Shown: positions 1 to 7,006 of the stretch, piece after piece
Position numbering within the stretch: position 1 is the first letter of the stretch
Layout of the letters: each line of letters begins with the position of its first letter
Source: Gammaproteobacteria bacterium
GTDB lineage: Bacteria; Pseudomonadota; Gammaproteobacteria; SZUA-229
DNA: 7,640 bases
Assembly: GCA_002401185.1 (NCBI GenBank)
Contig: NVSH01000031.1
Span: 1 to 7,640 of the forward strand
Direction: 5' to 3'
The notes under the pieces: model-generated
The model's database searches: none
What the model was told of the DNA's origin: nothing
What the model saw: only the letters and a program-made list of their open reading frames with translations
Made by a program: the position numbers and the translations under genes

Positions 1-1021
1 AGGCCAGCCAAAGTAGCAAGTAAGGCAATAAATTGGGCCATTCGGAATATCCCGAAGAGCTAAAACCAGTGGTGGTGGCGATCGATATCACTTCGAATGC
101 ACCGGTGATCCAAATTGAAGAATCAAAAGTATTGCGGGAATAACCCAAGAAAGCGCAGCAAAACACCACCGCGCCCGCGAGTATTAAAAAGTAGACTTTA
201 AATTCTGGGTCAGCCCAGTAGTGCCTCAATTGCTTATTGCGAAATGCCGAAAAGTGCAACGCAAAGTTGGCACCGGATATCACCATAAAAACAGCCGCAA
301 CAGATTCAATGGCCCGGCTGTCAAAAAAGCCAATGCTGCTGTCGTGGGTAGAAAACCCGCCGATAGCAACTGTCGAAAAACTATGAGCGACCGCATCAAA
401 CAAACTCATACCCGCGACCCAATACGCCAGGGCACAGACGACCGTTAAGCCAAAATAAATATACCAAAGCGCTTTTGCGGTTTGCGCGATACGCGGTGTC
501 AACTTACTGCCTTTTGCCGGACCTGGTGCTTCGGCTTTATATAACTGCATGCCTCCGATACCTAGCATTGGCATAACAGCAACAGCCAGTACGATAATAC
601 CCATACCGCCCAGCCATTGTAATTCCTGCCTGTAGAATAAAATGCTATGAGGAAGATCATCCAGCCCGACCAATACTGTTGCACCCGTTGTGGTCAATCC
701 TGAAATCGATTCAAATAATGCATCAGGAATACTGATCGCCATATTTTCGTACAGAAAAAAAGGTAACGCACCGGCAAAACCTAAAACCAACCAGAATAAA
801 ACCACGACAACAAAACCATCACGCAGACGTAAATCACTTTTTGCGTTCTTTACGGGTAAAAATAACAGGAAACCAACCGTCAATAAAAGAAGGTAACTAT
901 AAAAAAATGCCCGAGCAGCATCTTCCTGGTATAAGAGATCAATGAGTATCGGTGGTAGCAACGTAAAACTGAACAGCATCAAAAACTGCCCCATAATACG
1001 TTGTATGATAGCTGTATGCAT
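1..1021 (-). CDS. trkH: Trk system potassium uptake protein TrkH (partial; C-terminus beyond the left edge)
   Basis: Membrane subunit of the Trk K+ uptake system; it forms the ion-conducting pore in the inner membrane and is gated by the cytoplasmic TrkA ring. I translated 340 codons from the ATG at 1019-1021. The reading frame stays open to the window edge, so roughly the last 140 residues are missing compared with the 483-residue E. coli protein. Three of the four pore-loop filters are visible: TTTGAT at residues 110-115, AIGGFST at 219-225 and ATTTGFS at 315-321. Other family landmarks are RQELQWLGGMGIIVLAVA near 131-148 and GGMQLYKAE near 157-164. Hydrophobic stretches alternate with loops, as expected for the M1-P-M2 repeats. 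The start matches the E. coli N-terminus (both begin MH, then a conserved RI-x-G). It lies 6 bp past the trkA stop; an AAGGA sequence overlaps this junction but sits only 2 nt from the ATG. Co-transcription with trkA is very likely. Confidence 0.96.
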   Translation of the reverse strand, partial: MHTAIIQRIMGQFLMLFSFTLLPPILIDLLYQEDAARAFFYSYLLLLTVGFLLFLPVKNAKSDLRLRDGFVVVVLFWLVLGFAGALPFFLYENMAISIPDALFESISGLTTTGATVLVGLDDLPHSILFYRQELQWLGGMGIIVLAVAVMPMLGIGGMQLYKAEAPGPAKGSKLTPRIAQTAKALWYIYFGLTVVCALAYWVAGMSLFDAVAHSFSTVAIGGFSTHDSSIGFFDSRAIESVAAVFMVISGANFALHFSAFRNKQLRHYWADPEFKVYFLILAGAVVFCCAFLGYSRNTFDSSIWITGAFEVISIATTTGFSSSGYSEWPNLLPYLLLWLA

Positions 1022-1027
1022 AATCCT

Positions 1028-2404
1028 TTAGAAAAACGATACGCCAACCTGAAACAATTTTTCGACGGCGTGGAATTTACTTTTATCCATCAAAAACAAA
1101 ATGATATGGTCTTCATTCTCGATGACAATATCATGATGCGCCATCAGTACTTCTTCACCACGAATGACAGCACCTATCGTGGTTCCAACCGGTAACTTAA
1201 TCTGCTCAATCCTTTTTCCGACGACTTTATGGTTGGCGCTATCGCCATGCGCAATTGCTTCAATAGCTTCTGCTGAACCACCTCGTAGTGAATGCACCGC
1301 CACCACGTCACCTCTACGCACATGAGCCAACAGAGCACTAATGGTTATTTGCTGCGGCGAAATAGCAATATCGATCGTGCCCTCACTTTCCATCAAATCA
1401 ATATAAGCATGACGATTAATCAAGGACATCACTTTTCCTGTCCCCAATCGCTTGACCAACATCGACGATAATATATTGGCTTCGTCATCATTGGTTAGCG
1501 CACAGAACACATCCATCTGGTCGACGTTTTCCTCGAGCAACAAATCTTCATCCGCAGCATCACCATGCAGGACGATGGTATTATTTAGACTACAGGACAG
1601 CTCTTCAATACGCTTTAGATTACGATCGATAATTTTTACGTTGTATTTTTTTTCCAAAGATTTCGCCAGGCGCTTACCTATGTTTCCACCACCTGCCAAC
1701 ATGATACGTTTAATGGGTTTTTCACGCGACCTAAGCTCTGACATAACCGCACGAATATCTTTTTTTGCTGCAATAAAAAATACCTCATCATCGGCTTCTA
1801 TCACTTGATGACCATCTGGTACGATACCTTTACCGCGACGAAAAATAGCCGCCACACGTGCATCAATACCCGGCATATGTTTTTTTAAATCCGCAATCTC
1901 ATGACCCACTAGCGGCCCACCGTAATAGGCTTTTACGCCGAGCATACGCGCACGACCACCAGCAAAGTCAAGCACCTGAAAAGCGCCCGGGTATTCAATC
2001 AGACGTTCAATATGTTTTGCAACTAATTGCTCGGGACTAATCAGGACATCGATGGGCAAAACATTGTTGTTAAACAATTCGTCGTATTTTAAATATTCAT
2101 CAGAGCGGACACGCGCAATTTTTGTCGGCGTATGAAACATGCTATGCGCAATTTGACAGGCTACGATATTGGTCTCATCACTGTTGGTTACCGCTAGCAA
2201 CATATCGGCATCACTTATGCCGGCTTTTTTTAAAACATCAGGATGGGAAGCATGACCGACAACCGTTTGGATATCCAGGCGATCACTTAAATCATTAAGT
2301 AAGTCAGCATTAGTATCGACCAGAGTAATGTCGTTTGCTTCCGATGCCAAGTTTTCGGCAATATTTGAGCCGACCTGACCTGCACCTAAAATTATAATAT
2401 TCAT
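1028..2404 (-). CDS. trkA: Trk system potassium uptake protein TrkA
   Basis: Cytoplasmic regulatory subunit of the Trk K+ channel. It binds nucleotides (NAD(H) and ATP/ADP in studied homologues) and controls TrkH opening. The 458 residues equal the E. coli length. It has the duplicated RCK architecture: a first Rossmann fold with GAGQVG at residues 7-12 and the strand-end acid D30, a first RCK-C domain around 140-225, a second Rossmann fold with GGGNIG at 238-243 and D260, and a second RCK-C domain around 365-455. Conserved signatures include SDETN near 75-79, RLIEYPGA near 134-141, NDDEAN at 305-310 and IDIAISPQQ near 344-352. The ATG start matches the E. coli N-terminus, but no good Shine-Dalgarno sequence precedes it. 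The gene follows rsmB after 118 bp and is directly followed by trkH, so channel and gate are encoded together. A run of eight A occurs in the coding strand near 1647-1654 without breaking the frame. Confidence 0.98.
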   Translation of the reverse strand: MNIIILGAGQVGSNIAENLASEANDITLVDTNADLLNDLSDRLDIQTVVGHASHPDVLKKAGISDADMLLAVTNSDETNIVACQIAHSMFHTPTKIARVRSDEYLKYDELFNNNVLPIDVLISPEQLVAKHIERLIEYPGAFQVLDFAGGRARMLGVKAYYGGPLVGHEIADLKKHMPGIDARVAAIFRRGKGIVPDGHQVIEADDEVFFIAAKKDIRAVMSELRSREKPIKRIMLAGGGNIGKRLAKSLEKKYNVKIIDRNLKRIEELSCSLNNTIVLHGDAADEDLLLEENVDQMDVFCALTNDDEANILSSMLVKRLGTGKVMSLINRHAYIDLMESEGTIDIAISPQQITISALLAHVRRGDVVAVHSLRGGSAEAIEAIAHGDSANHKVVGKRIEQIKLPVGTTIGAVIRGEEVLMAHHDIVIENEDHIILFLMDKSKFHAVEKLFQVGVSFF

Positions 2405-2453
2405 GGGTGGCTTTTTACTTGTGAAGCTCGATTTTCATAGGCCGGAGTTTACG

Positions 2454-2489
2454 CTTAAAAAATAAACATTTCATATCTTAAAATGACAG
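2454..2489 (-). promoter_or_regulatory. Weak candidate internal promoter ahead of trkA
   Basis: Reading the minus strand, a -35-like CTGTCA (plus 2484-2489, 4 of 6 consensus positions) is followed after exactly 17 bp by a -10-like TTTATT (plus 2461-2466, 4 of 6). Initiation would fall near 2454, about 50 nt before the trkA start. The 118-bp gap between rsmB and trkA is the longest within this gene string, and I see no convincing terminator in it, so a secondary promoter for trkA-trkH is plausible. The hexamers are weak and such matches are frequent by chance in AT-rich spacers. Confidence 0.22.
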
Positions 2490-2522
2490 AATTAAGGCTT
2501 ACTGATCAACCCTCGTATATTT

Positions 2523-3923
2523 TTACTGCACTTTCTTAAGACGACAATAGTAAAAACCATCAGCATCATGCTCACCTGGAAACAACTGCCGACCATGACA
2601 ACATAACCTGCCCCAATCAGCTTCTATCACTAACTCTACTGCATCCGTATTTTGAGACAAAAAGTTTTGTATTTGTTTTTCATTTTCGTCTTTAAAGACC
2701 GAGCAAGTAACATAAAGCAGCTCGCCTTCAGGCGCAAGCATTTGCCAGGCCGATAACAATATTTCTGCCTGCAAATTGACCAATGCGGCCACATCAGTTT
2801 CGCGACGCAGTGTTTTTATATCAGGGTGACGACGAATCACACCACTGGCCGTACAAGGCGCATCAATTAATATTCGATCGAACGTTTCGCCATTCCACCA
2901 CGGCATATATTCACGTGCATCTGCCACCACTAGCTCAGCTCTGGACTCAAGTTTAAGACGCTGTAAATTCTCACGCACACGCAACATTCTTTTCTCTTCA
3001 AGCTCTACCGCAACCAATCGCTCAATAGTAGGGTAACGCTCAAGCAAGTGACAGGTCTTTCCACCCGGGGCAGCGCACAAATCAAGCACCCGATTACCGG
3101 CCACCACATCAAGCAATGTCGCCGCTAATTGTGCACCGATATCTTGCACCGAAACAGCACCATCTTCGAAACTTGGCAATGTTCGCACATCGACACCACC
3201 AATTAATTTTAATGCATGCTCAGTACCGGGTAATACAGAGATAAATGATTCGATATCATGCTTGGCTAGTAATTTTTGGTACTGCTCAGCATCATAGTGT
3301 GCTTGATTCACTCTCAACCAAAAGGCAGGTCGCTGATTATTTTCCGTTAAAATTTTCTGCCAATCTTCTGGCCAATCCGCTTTTATTTTTTCTAATAACC
3401 AGCGCGGATGCGAATAGATAGCTTGTCCGTCTCGAATCGATGTTATCAACACTTCTTTTTCACGCACGAATCGTCTTAATACCGCGTTAACCAATCCTGA
3501 AGCCCATTTTTTACCGGTTTTTTTACCGTCGGACATCCTCACTAACTCCACCGCGTCATTAATAATGGCGTAGTCTGGTGATCGACATTCTTTTAATTCG
3601 TAGATAGCTAGCCACAGTACTAACTGTACATCGATATCCTTGGCTCTTAATTTTTTCTCCATCAGCATCGATGTATACGCCTCCAGCTGCCAACGCCAAC
3701 GCAAGACACCGTTAACGATTTCATTAGCCAGACCACGATCTCGCGTATCGTCCAGTTGATCGATGACTCGACCTTGCACAGCCGACAGCGACCGACCGTT
3801 AAACACTTGCATTAATGCTTTTAACGCCGCCTGCCTTGCCATGCTGACGTTTGCCTTTTTCGCACCAGGCTTACGTGAAGATTTCTTTGCTACGCGAGCC
3901 GTTTTGTCCGTTGATTCATTCAC
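2523..3923 (-). CDS. rsmB: 16S rRNA (cytosine-5-)-methyltransferase RsmB
   Basis: SAM-dependent enzyme that makes m5C967 (E. coli numbering) in 16S rRNA; also known as Sun or Fmu. The 466 residues comprise a lysine- and arginine-rich N-terminal extension (about 1-27), a NusB-like RNA-binding domain (about 28-160), a linker, and a Rossmann methyltransferase domain (about 200-466). SAM-binding motif I reads VLDLCAAPGGKT at 279-290. The two cysteines of RNA m5C methyltransferases are present: DAPC with C357 and TCSVF with the expected nucleophile C407. IRRHPDIKTLRR at 363-374 is also typical. The start is GTG, 4 bp after the fmt TGA stop, with no visible Shine-Dalgarno sequence; termination-reinitiation coupling to fmt is likely. 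There is no in-frame ATG between this GTG and the upstream stop at 3963-3965. The alternative start M28 corresponds roughly to M10 of the 429-residue E. coli protein, so the true N-terminus is not certain. Confidence 0.97.
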   Translation of the reverse strand: MNESTDKTARVAKKSSRKPGAKKANVSMARQAALKALMQVFNGRSLSAVQGRVIDQLDDTRDRGLANEIVNGVLRWRWQLEAYTSMLMEKKLRAKDIDVQLVLWLAIYELKECRSPDYAIINDAVELVRMSDGKKTGKKWASGLVNAVLRRFVREKEVLITSIRDGQAIYSHPRWLLEKIKADWPEDWQKILTENNQRPAFWLRVNQAHYDAEQYQKLLAKHDIESFISVLPGTEHALKLIGGVDVRTLPSFEDGAVSVQDIGAQLAATLLDVVAGNRVLDLCAAPGGKTCHLLERYPTIERLVAVELEEKRMLRVRENLQRLKLESRAELVVADAREYMPWWNGETFDRILIDAPCTASGVIRRHPDIKTLRRETDVAALVNLQAEILLSAWQMLAPEGELLYVTCSVFKDENEKQIQNFLSQNTDAVELVIEADWGRLCCHGRQLFPGEHDADGFYYCRLKKVQ

Positions 3924-3927
3924 AACA

Positions 3928-4887
3928 TCACGCCAGAGTCTGACCGAGCAATGTATTCGCGTTTAAAAAATCTGCTGCGGGCATACGCCGCTTTCCTTCA
4001 GCCTGCATCTGCTTAATACGAAGTACGCCATTCCCTGTTACGACATCTACCCCTTGCACCGATTCAGCGATCACTTCACCTGGGGCCGTTTCTGCGGATT
4101 TTTTTTCATCAATAATAACCTCAGCCTGCCAGAGACGCAGCTTTGATGACTTCCCCTTTTTCAGATAAGAGCAATACGCCACGGGCCAGGCATTGTATGC
4201 TCGTATGGCGTGATTAATGGCTGTAGCAGATAACGACCAGTCAATCTTAGCTTCCGATTTATCCAACTTTGAGGCATAACAAGCAGTCGCATCATTTTGC
4301 TGTGTTTTCTCTTGCCTTTGTTGCGCAATCGCGGGTAACACCGATAACAATGTTTCAGCACCTAACACCATTAGCTTATCGTGCAAACTTGACCCGGTAT
4401 CACTCTGGTTTATCTCGCATTCAGCCATCGCCAACATATCACCAGTATCTAAACCTTCATCCATCTGCATAATCGTGATGCCCGTTTTTTTATCACCCGC
4501 TAAAATTGCGCGCTGTATAGGCGCTGCACCACGCCAACGCGGCAAAAGTGATGCATGTATGTTTATGCAACCCAAACGAGGCATCGCCAACACTGCTGGC
4601 GGCAGCAACAAACCGTAAGCTGCCACAATCATCAGATCGGCAGCCAACGCTTTTAATTCGAATTGCGCCTGCGCATCTTTTAGTGAAGCGGGTTGATAAA
4701 CAGGAATGTCATATTCCAATGCTTTTTCTTTTACCGGTGAAGCCTGCACGCCTCTGCCACGACCCGCTGGACGATCAGGCTGGGTATACACGGCAACCAC
4801 TTCATAAGAAGACGATATTAACGCCTGCAATGCTGCAACAGAAAAGTCCGGCGTGCCGGCATAGATAATACGCAATGGTCTAGTCAC
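3928..4887 (-). CDS. fmt: Methionyl-tRNA formyltransferase
   Basis: Cytoplasmic enzyme that transfers a formyl group from 10-formyltetrahydrofolate to Met-tRNA(fMet), making the bacterial initiator. It has 319 residues (E. coli 315). The N-terminal formyltransferase fold shows IIYAGTPDFS at 7-16 and QPDRPAGRGR at 36-45. The catalytic triad lines up with E. coli N106/H108/D144 as N109, H111 (in CINIHASLLPRWRGAAPIQ) and D147 (in MDEGLDTGD). The C-terminal tRNA-binding domain (about 210-319) contains KLDKSEAKIDW near 207-217 and IRAYNAWP near 228-235. The start codon is GTG (plus 4885-4887). An in-frame TAG three codons upstream (plus 4897-4899) leaves this as the best start, although no good Shine-Dalgarno sequence is seen. 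It lies 56 bp after def and 4 bp before rsmB. Its product adds the formyl group that the def product removes. Confidence 0.98.
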   Translation of the reverse strand: MTRPLRIIYAGTPDFSVAALQALISSSYEVVAVYTQPDRPAGRGRGVQASPVKEKALEYDIPVYQPASLKDAQAQFELKALAADLMIVAAYGLLLPPAVLAMPRLGCINIHASLLPRWRGAAPIQRAILAGDKKTGITIMQMDEGLDTGDMLAMAECEINQSDTGSSLHDKLMVLGAETLLSVLPAIAQQRQEKTQQNDATACYASKLDKSEAKIDWSLSATAINHAIRAYNAWPVAYCSYLKKGKSSKLRLWQAEVIIDEKKSAETAPGEVIAESVQGVDVVTGNGVLRIKQMQAEGKRRMPAADFLNANTLLGQTLA

Positions 4888-4943
4888 AAGTAGAAGCTAT
4901 CCATCGTCAGGAAATTATTTTGAAGCCATGATGTCAACAAGGG

Positions 4944-5459
4944 TTAGCTAGCTACGCGATCTTCTTCGCGCATATTTTTAAGCAGGCGTTTTTTTAACCG
5001 TTGTAACTTTAACGGCGACAGGTAATCGACAAATAACTTACCCACCAGGTGATCCATCTCATGCTGGATACACACCGACAACATCTCATCAGCCTGCAAC
5101 GTAAACTCATCACCATTTTGGTCCATCGCTTTTACGGTCACTTTTTCAAAACGTTGCACTGTCTCGTATATTTCAGGCACCGACAAACAACCTTCATCAC
5201 AACTTTGAATGCCTTCTTCAGCGATAATCACCGGGTTAATTAAACACAGGGGCTGATCTTTATTTTCAGACACATCGATAACGATCACCTGTTTGTGCAC
5301 ATTAACCTGTGTTGCAGCCAAACCGATACCCGGCGCAACATACATGGTCTCAAACATATCATCCACAAGTTTTTTAACATTATCATTCACCTTCGCCACC
5401 GGTTTTGCAATGGTTCGAAGACGCTTATCCGGGTAATATAATATATCGAGTATTGCCAT
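4944..5459 (-). CDS. def: Peptide deformylase
   Basis: Metalloenzyme (Fe2+ in vivo) that removes the N-formyl group from nascent proteins at the ribosome exit. It has 171 residues (E. coli 169) and all three family motifs: GIGLAATQ at 44-51, EGCLSVP at 89-95 with metal ligand C91, and QHEMDH at 132-137 with ligands H133 and H137 and catalytic E134. The tail after about residue 150 is lysine/arginine-rich, as in the E. coli helix that binds the ribosome. The ATG start reproduces the conserved N-terminus ([19 protein letters not shown]). The ribosome-binding site is not obvious: the 13 nt before the ATG are A/T only apart from a single G. It is the first gene of the leftward string def-fmt-rsmB-trkA-trkH and faces tsaP across a divergent 273-bp gap that carries a candidate promoter and leader hairpins. 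Confidence 0.98.
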   Translation of the reverse strand: MAILDILYYPDKRLRTIAKPVAKVNDNVKKLVDDMFETMYVAPGIGLAATQVNVHKQVIVIDVSENKDQPLCLINPVIIAEEGIQSCDEGCLSVPEIYETVQRFEKVTVKAMDQNGDEFTLQADEMLSVCIQHEMDHLVGKLFVDYLSPLKLQRLKKRLLKNMREEDRVAS

Positions 5460-5491
5460 AAAATTTTATCATCATGTTCGAAAATCGGCAT

Positions 5492-5532
5492 AAAAAACCA
5501 AGCTGAATCTCAGCTGAGAATATTAGCTGAAA
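5492..5532 (-). promoter_or_regulatory. Possible attenuator-like hairpin pair or operator array in the def leader
   Basis: Read on the minus strand, TCAGCT occurs three times, at plus 5525-5530, 5512-5517 and 5501-5506. The middle copy lies in a perfect 12-bp palindrome (plus 5508-5519, TCTCAGCTGAGA). In RNA, the first segment (5525-5532) can pair with 5508-5515 as 8 bp, including one G-U, with a 9-nt loop. Alternatively 5510-5515 can pair with 5501-5506 as 6 bp with a GAU loop. That second hairpin is followed by UGG and six U (5497-5492), as in an intrinsic terminator. The two folds share the same bases and exclude each other. The terminator-like stem is short and the U run is 3 nt away, so a protein-binding repeat array is an equally fair reading. 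Confidence 0.3.
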
Positions 5533-5553
5533 ACGCGACCATTTGGCACGTCT

Positions 5554-5582
5554 ATTATTATTTCTGCTACACTCATTGCAAA
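5554..5582 (-). promoter_or_regulatory. Candidate promoter for the def-fmt-rsmB-trkA-trkH string
   Basis: On the minus strand, TTTGCA (plus 5577-5582, 4 of 6 matches to the sigma-70 -35 box) is followed after 17 bp by AATAAT (plus 5554-5559, 5 of 6 matches to the -10 box). Transcription would begin near 5547, giving a leader of about 88 nt that contains the TCAGCT/AGCTGA hairpin cluster. This is pattern matching only; the region is AT-rich and other weak matches exist. Confidence 0.35.
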
Positions 5583-5680
5583 ACTTAACGTGTCTTTACA
5601 ACCAAGTGCAATCAAAGTTTATCTAACAAACCATTTAAAAACAGTAAAAAAACCACTGCCCGTTAAACAATAACAAAACC

Positions 5681-5686
5681 TATAAT
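5681..5686 (+). promoter_or_regulatory. Candidate -10 box for the tsaP-dprA direction
   Basis: A perfect TATAAT lies about 50 bp upstream of the tsaP start, facing the gene. I find no good -35 box at 16-18 bp (the best windows cover GCCCGT or CCCGTT) and no extended -10 TG, so the promoter would need an activator or another explanation. It divides the divergent spacer into a tsaP side and a def side. Confidence 0.35.
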
Positions 5687-5715
5687 AACGTACGGACTTC
5701 AAGGGCAGAGAACCC

Positions 5716-5720
5716 GGGGA
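5716..5720 (+). promoter_or_regulatory. Possible ribosome-binding site of tsaP
   Basis: GGGGA is the only purine-rich, G-containing stretch close to the ATG at 5733. The spacing of 12 nt, filled with A/T-rich sequence, is longer than the usual 5-9 nt. It supports the start choice only weakly; the signal peptide that begins at this ATG is the stronger argument. Confidence 0.35.
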
Positions 5721-5732
5721 ATAAAAATAAAA

Positions 5733-6917
5733 ATGAACAACATAGCCACTCCCAAGACAAGTATTATTGTACCCTTTTTCACGCTTTTAGGGCTACTTAC
5801 CGTAATAGCCGGATCAATTACAGCTTGCAGCACGCCTCCACCACGTCCCGAGATTGAAATAGAAGAGCCCATTGTCATCCCAGAAGCAATCGTTACGCCA
5901 GTAAAAAAAATTCGCGTTAAAACAGCACACCCTCGACAATATACGGTTAAAAAAGGCGACACATTGTGGGAGATTTCAAATCTGTTTCTACAAGACCCGT
6001 GGTACTGGCCAGAAATCTGGTCGAAAAACACTCAGATACAAAATCCTCACCTGATTTTTCCGGGTGACATTTTAACGCTGATCTATGTCGACGGCCAACC
6101 ACAGATTCGCCTTAATGAATCACAACATAAATCCATTGCGCAAAGCAGTAGTAAAAGTGGTTTACCGGTTAAAAAACTCAGCCCTAGCATTCGATTTAAA
6201 CCGCTTCAGGCGAGCATTCCCAGTATCCCCGGTGATGCCATCAGACAATTTTTAAGCAAACCTCGTGTTGTCACCAAGCAGCAGCTCGAAGACGCGCCTC
6301 GCATTATAGGTAGCGATGAAAAACATCTAATCCTCGGCACTGGCAGCCGTGTCTATATACGGGGCGAAATTGATAAAGAACGCGTTCGTTTTTCAGTGTT
6401 CAAACCCGGTGACGCGCTACGCGACCCCGTTACCGACGAACTATTAGGTTATGAAGCCAAATATTCAGGCGATGTGCATATCACCGAATACGGTGATCCA
6501 GCATCGGGCAACATCACTTATGCCGCACGTGAAATTTTGATAGGTGACCGCCTATTACCAGAAGATAAAAGCAAACTTGAAAATATGTTTTTTCCACATG
6601 TTCCTGATAAAGAAATCAATGCGCAGATAATTTCTTTATATGACGCTTTATTCGGTGTTGCTCAATATCAGATTGTCGTTATCAATAAAGGCGAACGCGA
6701 CGGCATGGAGGTTGGGCACTTGCTCGCCACCTTTACACAGGGTGAGCTGATACGCGATCGATTCGACACACGACGCAGTGAACTTGTACAACTACCAAAC
6801 GAACGCAGCGGTTTAATCATGCTTTTTAAGATATTTGATCGCGTCAGCTACGCCCTAACGCTTGAAGCGACACGCGTGATTCACAACAACGATTTCGTTA
6901 AACGGCCAAAATACTAA
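5733..6917 (+). CDS. tsaP: LysM peptidoglycan-binding protein of the TsaP family, predicted lipoprotein
   Basis: The 394 residues comprise a signal peptide, a short Pro/Glu-rich linker (about 33-65), one LysM domain (about 69-119, with YTVKKGDTLWEIS and NPHLIFPGDIL), a middle region, and a C-terminal FlgT-like region (about 299-392). The LysM segment with DPWYWPEIW between its halves is typical of the TsaP family, studied in Neisseria, Myxococcus and Pseudomonas, which links the type IV pilus secretin to peptidoglycan. The hydrophobic segment at 11-29 ends in I-T-A-C with Cys32, a lipobox-like site. The +2 residue is Ser rather than Asp, so outer-membrane sorting is expected. From memory, the same def-divergent position is held by this family in Pseudomonas and Vibrio. 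Function is assigned by family and context. No other pilus gene is in the window, so a general cell-wall role is possible. dprA follows after 89 bp on the same strand. Confidence 0.85.
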   Translation: MNNIATPKTSIIVPFFTLLGLLTVIAGSITACSTPPPRPEIEIEEPIVIPEAIVTPVKKIRVKTAHPRQYTVKKGDTLWEISNLFLQDPWYWPEIWSKNTQIQNPHLIFPGDILTLIYVDGQPQIRLNESQHKSIAQSSSKSGLPVKKLSPSIRFKPLQASIPSIPGDAIRQFLSKPRVVTKQQLEDAPRIIGSDEKHLILGTGSRVYIRGEIDKERVRFSVFKPGDALRDPVTDELLGYEAKYSGDVHITEYGDPASGNITYAAREILIGDRLLPEDKSKLENMFFPHVPDKEINAQIISLYDALFGVAQYQIVVINKGERDGMEVGHLLATFTQGELIRDRFDTRRSELVQLPNERSGLIMLFKIFDRVSYALTLEATRVIHNNDFVKRPKY

Positions 6918-7006
6918 ACTAAAGGGCACCTCTATTAACTATCATAAATAACGATAGTCAAAACAACGAAAATAGCCTCAGACCAATAATCGTGTAATAT
7001 TCATCA

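Noticed and set aside
221..896. Two plus-strand open frames of 75 and 68 codons antisense to trkH
   Set aside because: They lie wholly inside the minus-strand trkH frame, have no recognisable domain, and their composition follows from the opposite strand.
1647..1654. Run of eight A (coding strand) in trkA as a slippage or phase-variation site
   Set aside because: It encodes a Glu-Lys-Lys stretch in a variable surface loop. TrkA is intact, and one 8-nt homopolymer is expected by chance in AT-rich coding DNA.
1452..1808. A 118-codon plus-strand frame antisense to trkA, Ser-rich
   Set aside because: It is a shadow of the trkA coding strand with low-complexity Ser/Phe composition and no ribosome-binding site.
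4548..4868. A 106-codon plus-strand frame antisense to fmt
   Set aside because: It is entirely inside fmt, whose catalytic motifs prove the minus strand is the coding one.
4932..4937. Perfect TTGACA (minus strand) in the def-fmt gap
   Set aside because: No -10 box occurs at 15-19 bp; the nearest AATAAT is only 12 bp away, so this is not a credible promoter.
4945..4954. TAGCTAGCTA palindrome at the def stop codon
   Set aside because: It codes for the last residues of Def, is short, and has no flanking repeat or T run.
5699..6031. A 110-codon minus-strand frame over the tsaP start and into the intergenic gap
   Set aside because: It overlaps the signal peptide and LysM coding region of tsaP and has the hydrophobic/Gly-Ser look of a reverse complement, with no family match that I can recognise.
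6938..6958. ACTATC...GATAGT inverted repeat between tsaP and dprA
   Set aside because: The stem is 6 bp and AT-rich with a 9-nt loop, and no T run follows it, so it does not qualify as an intrinsic terminator.
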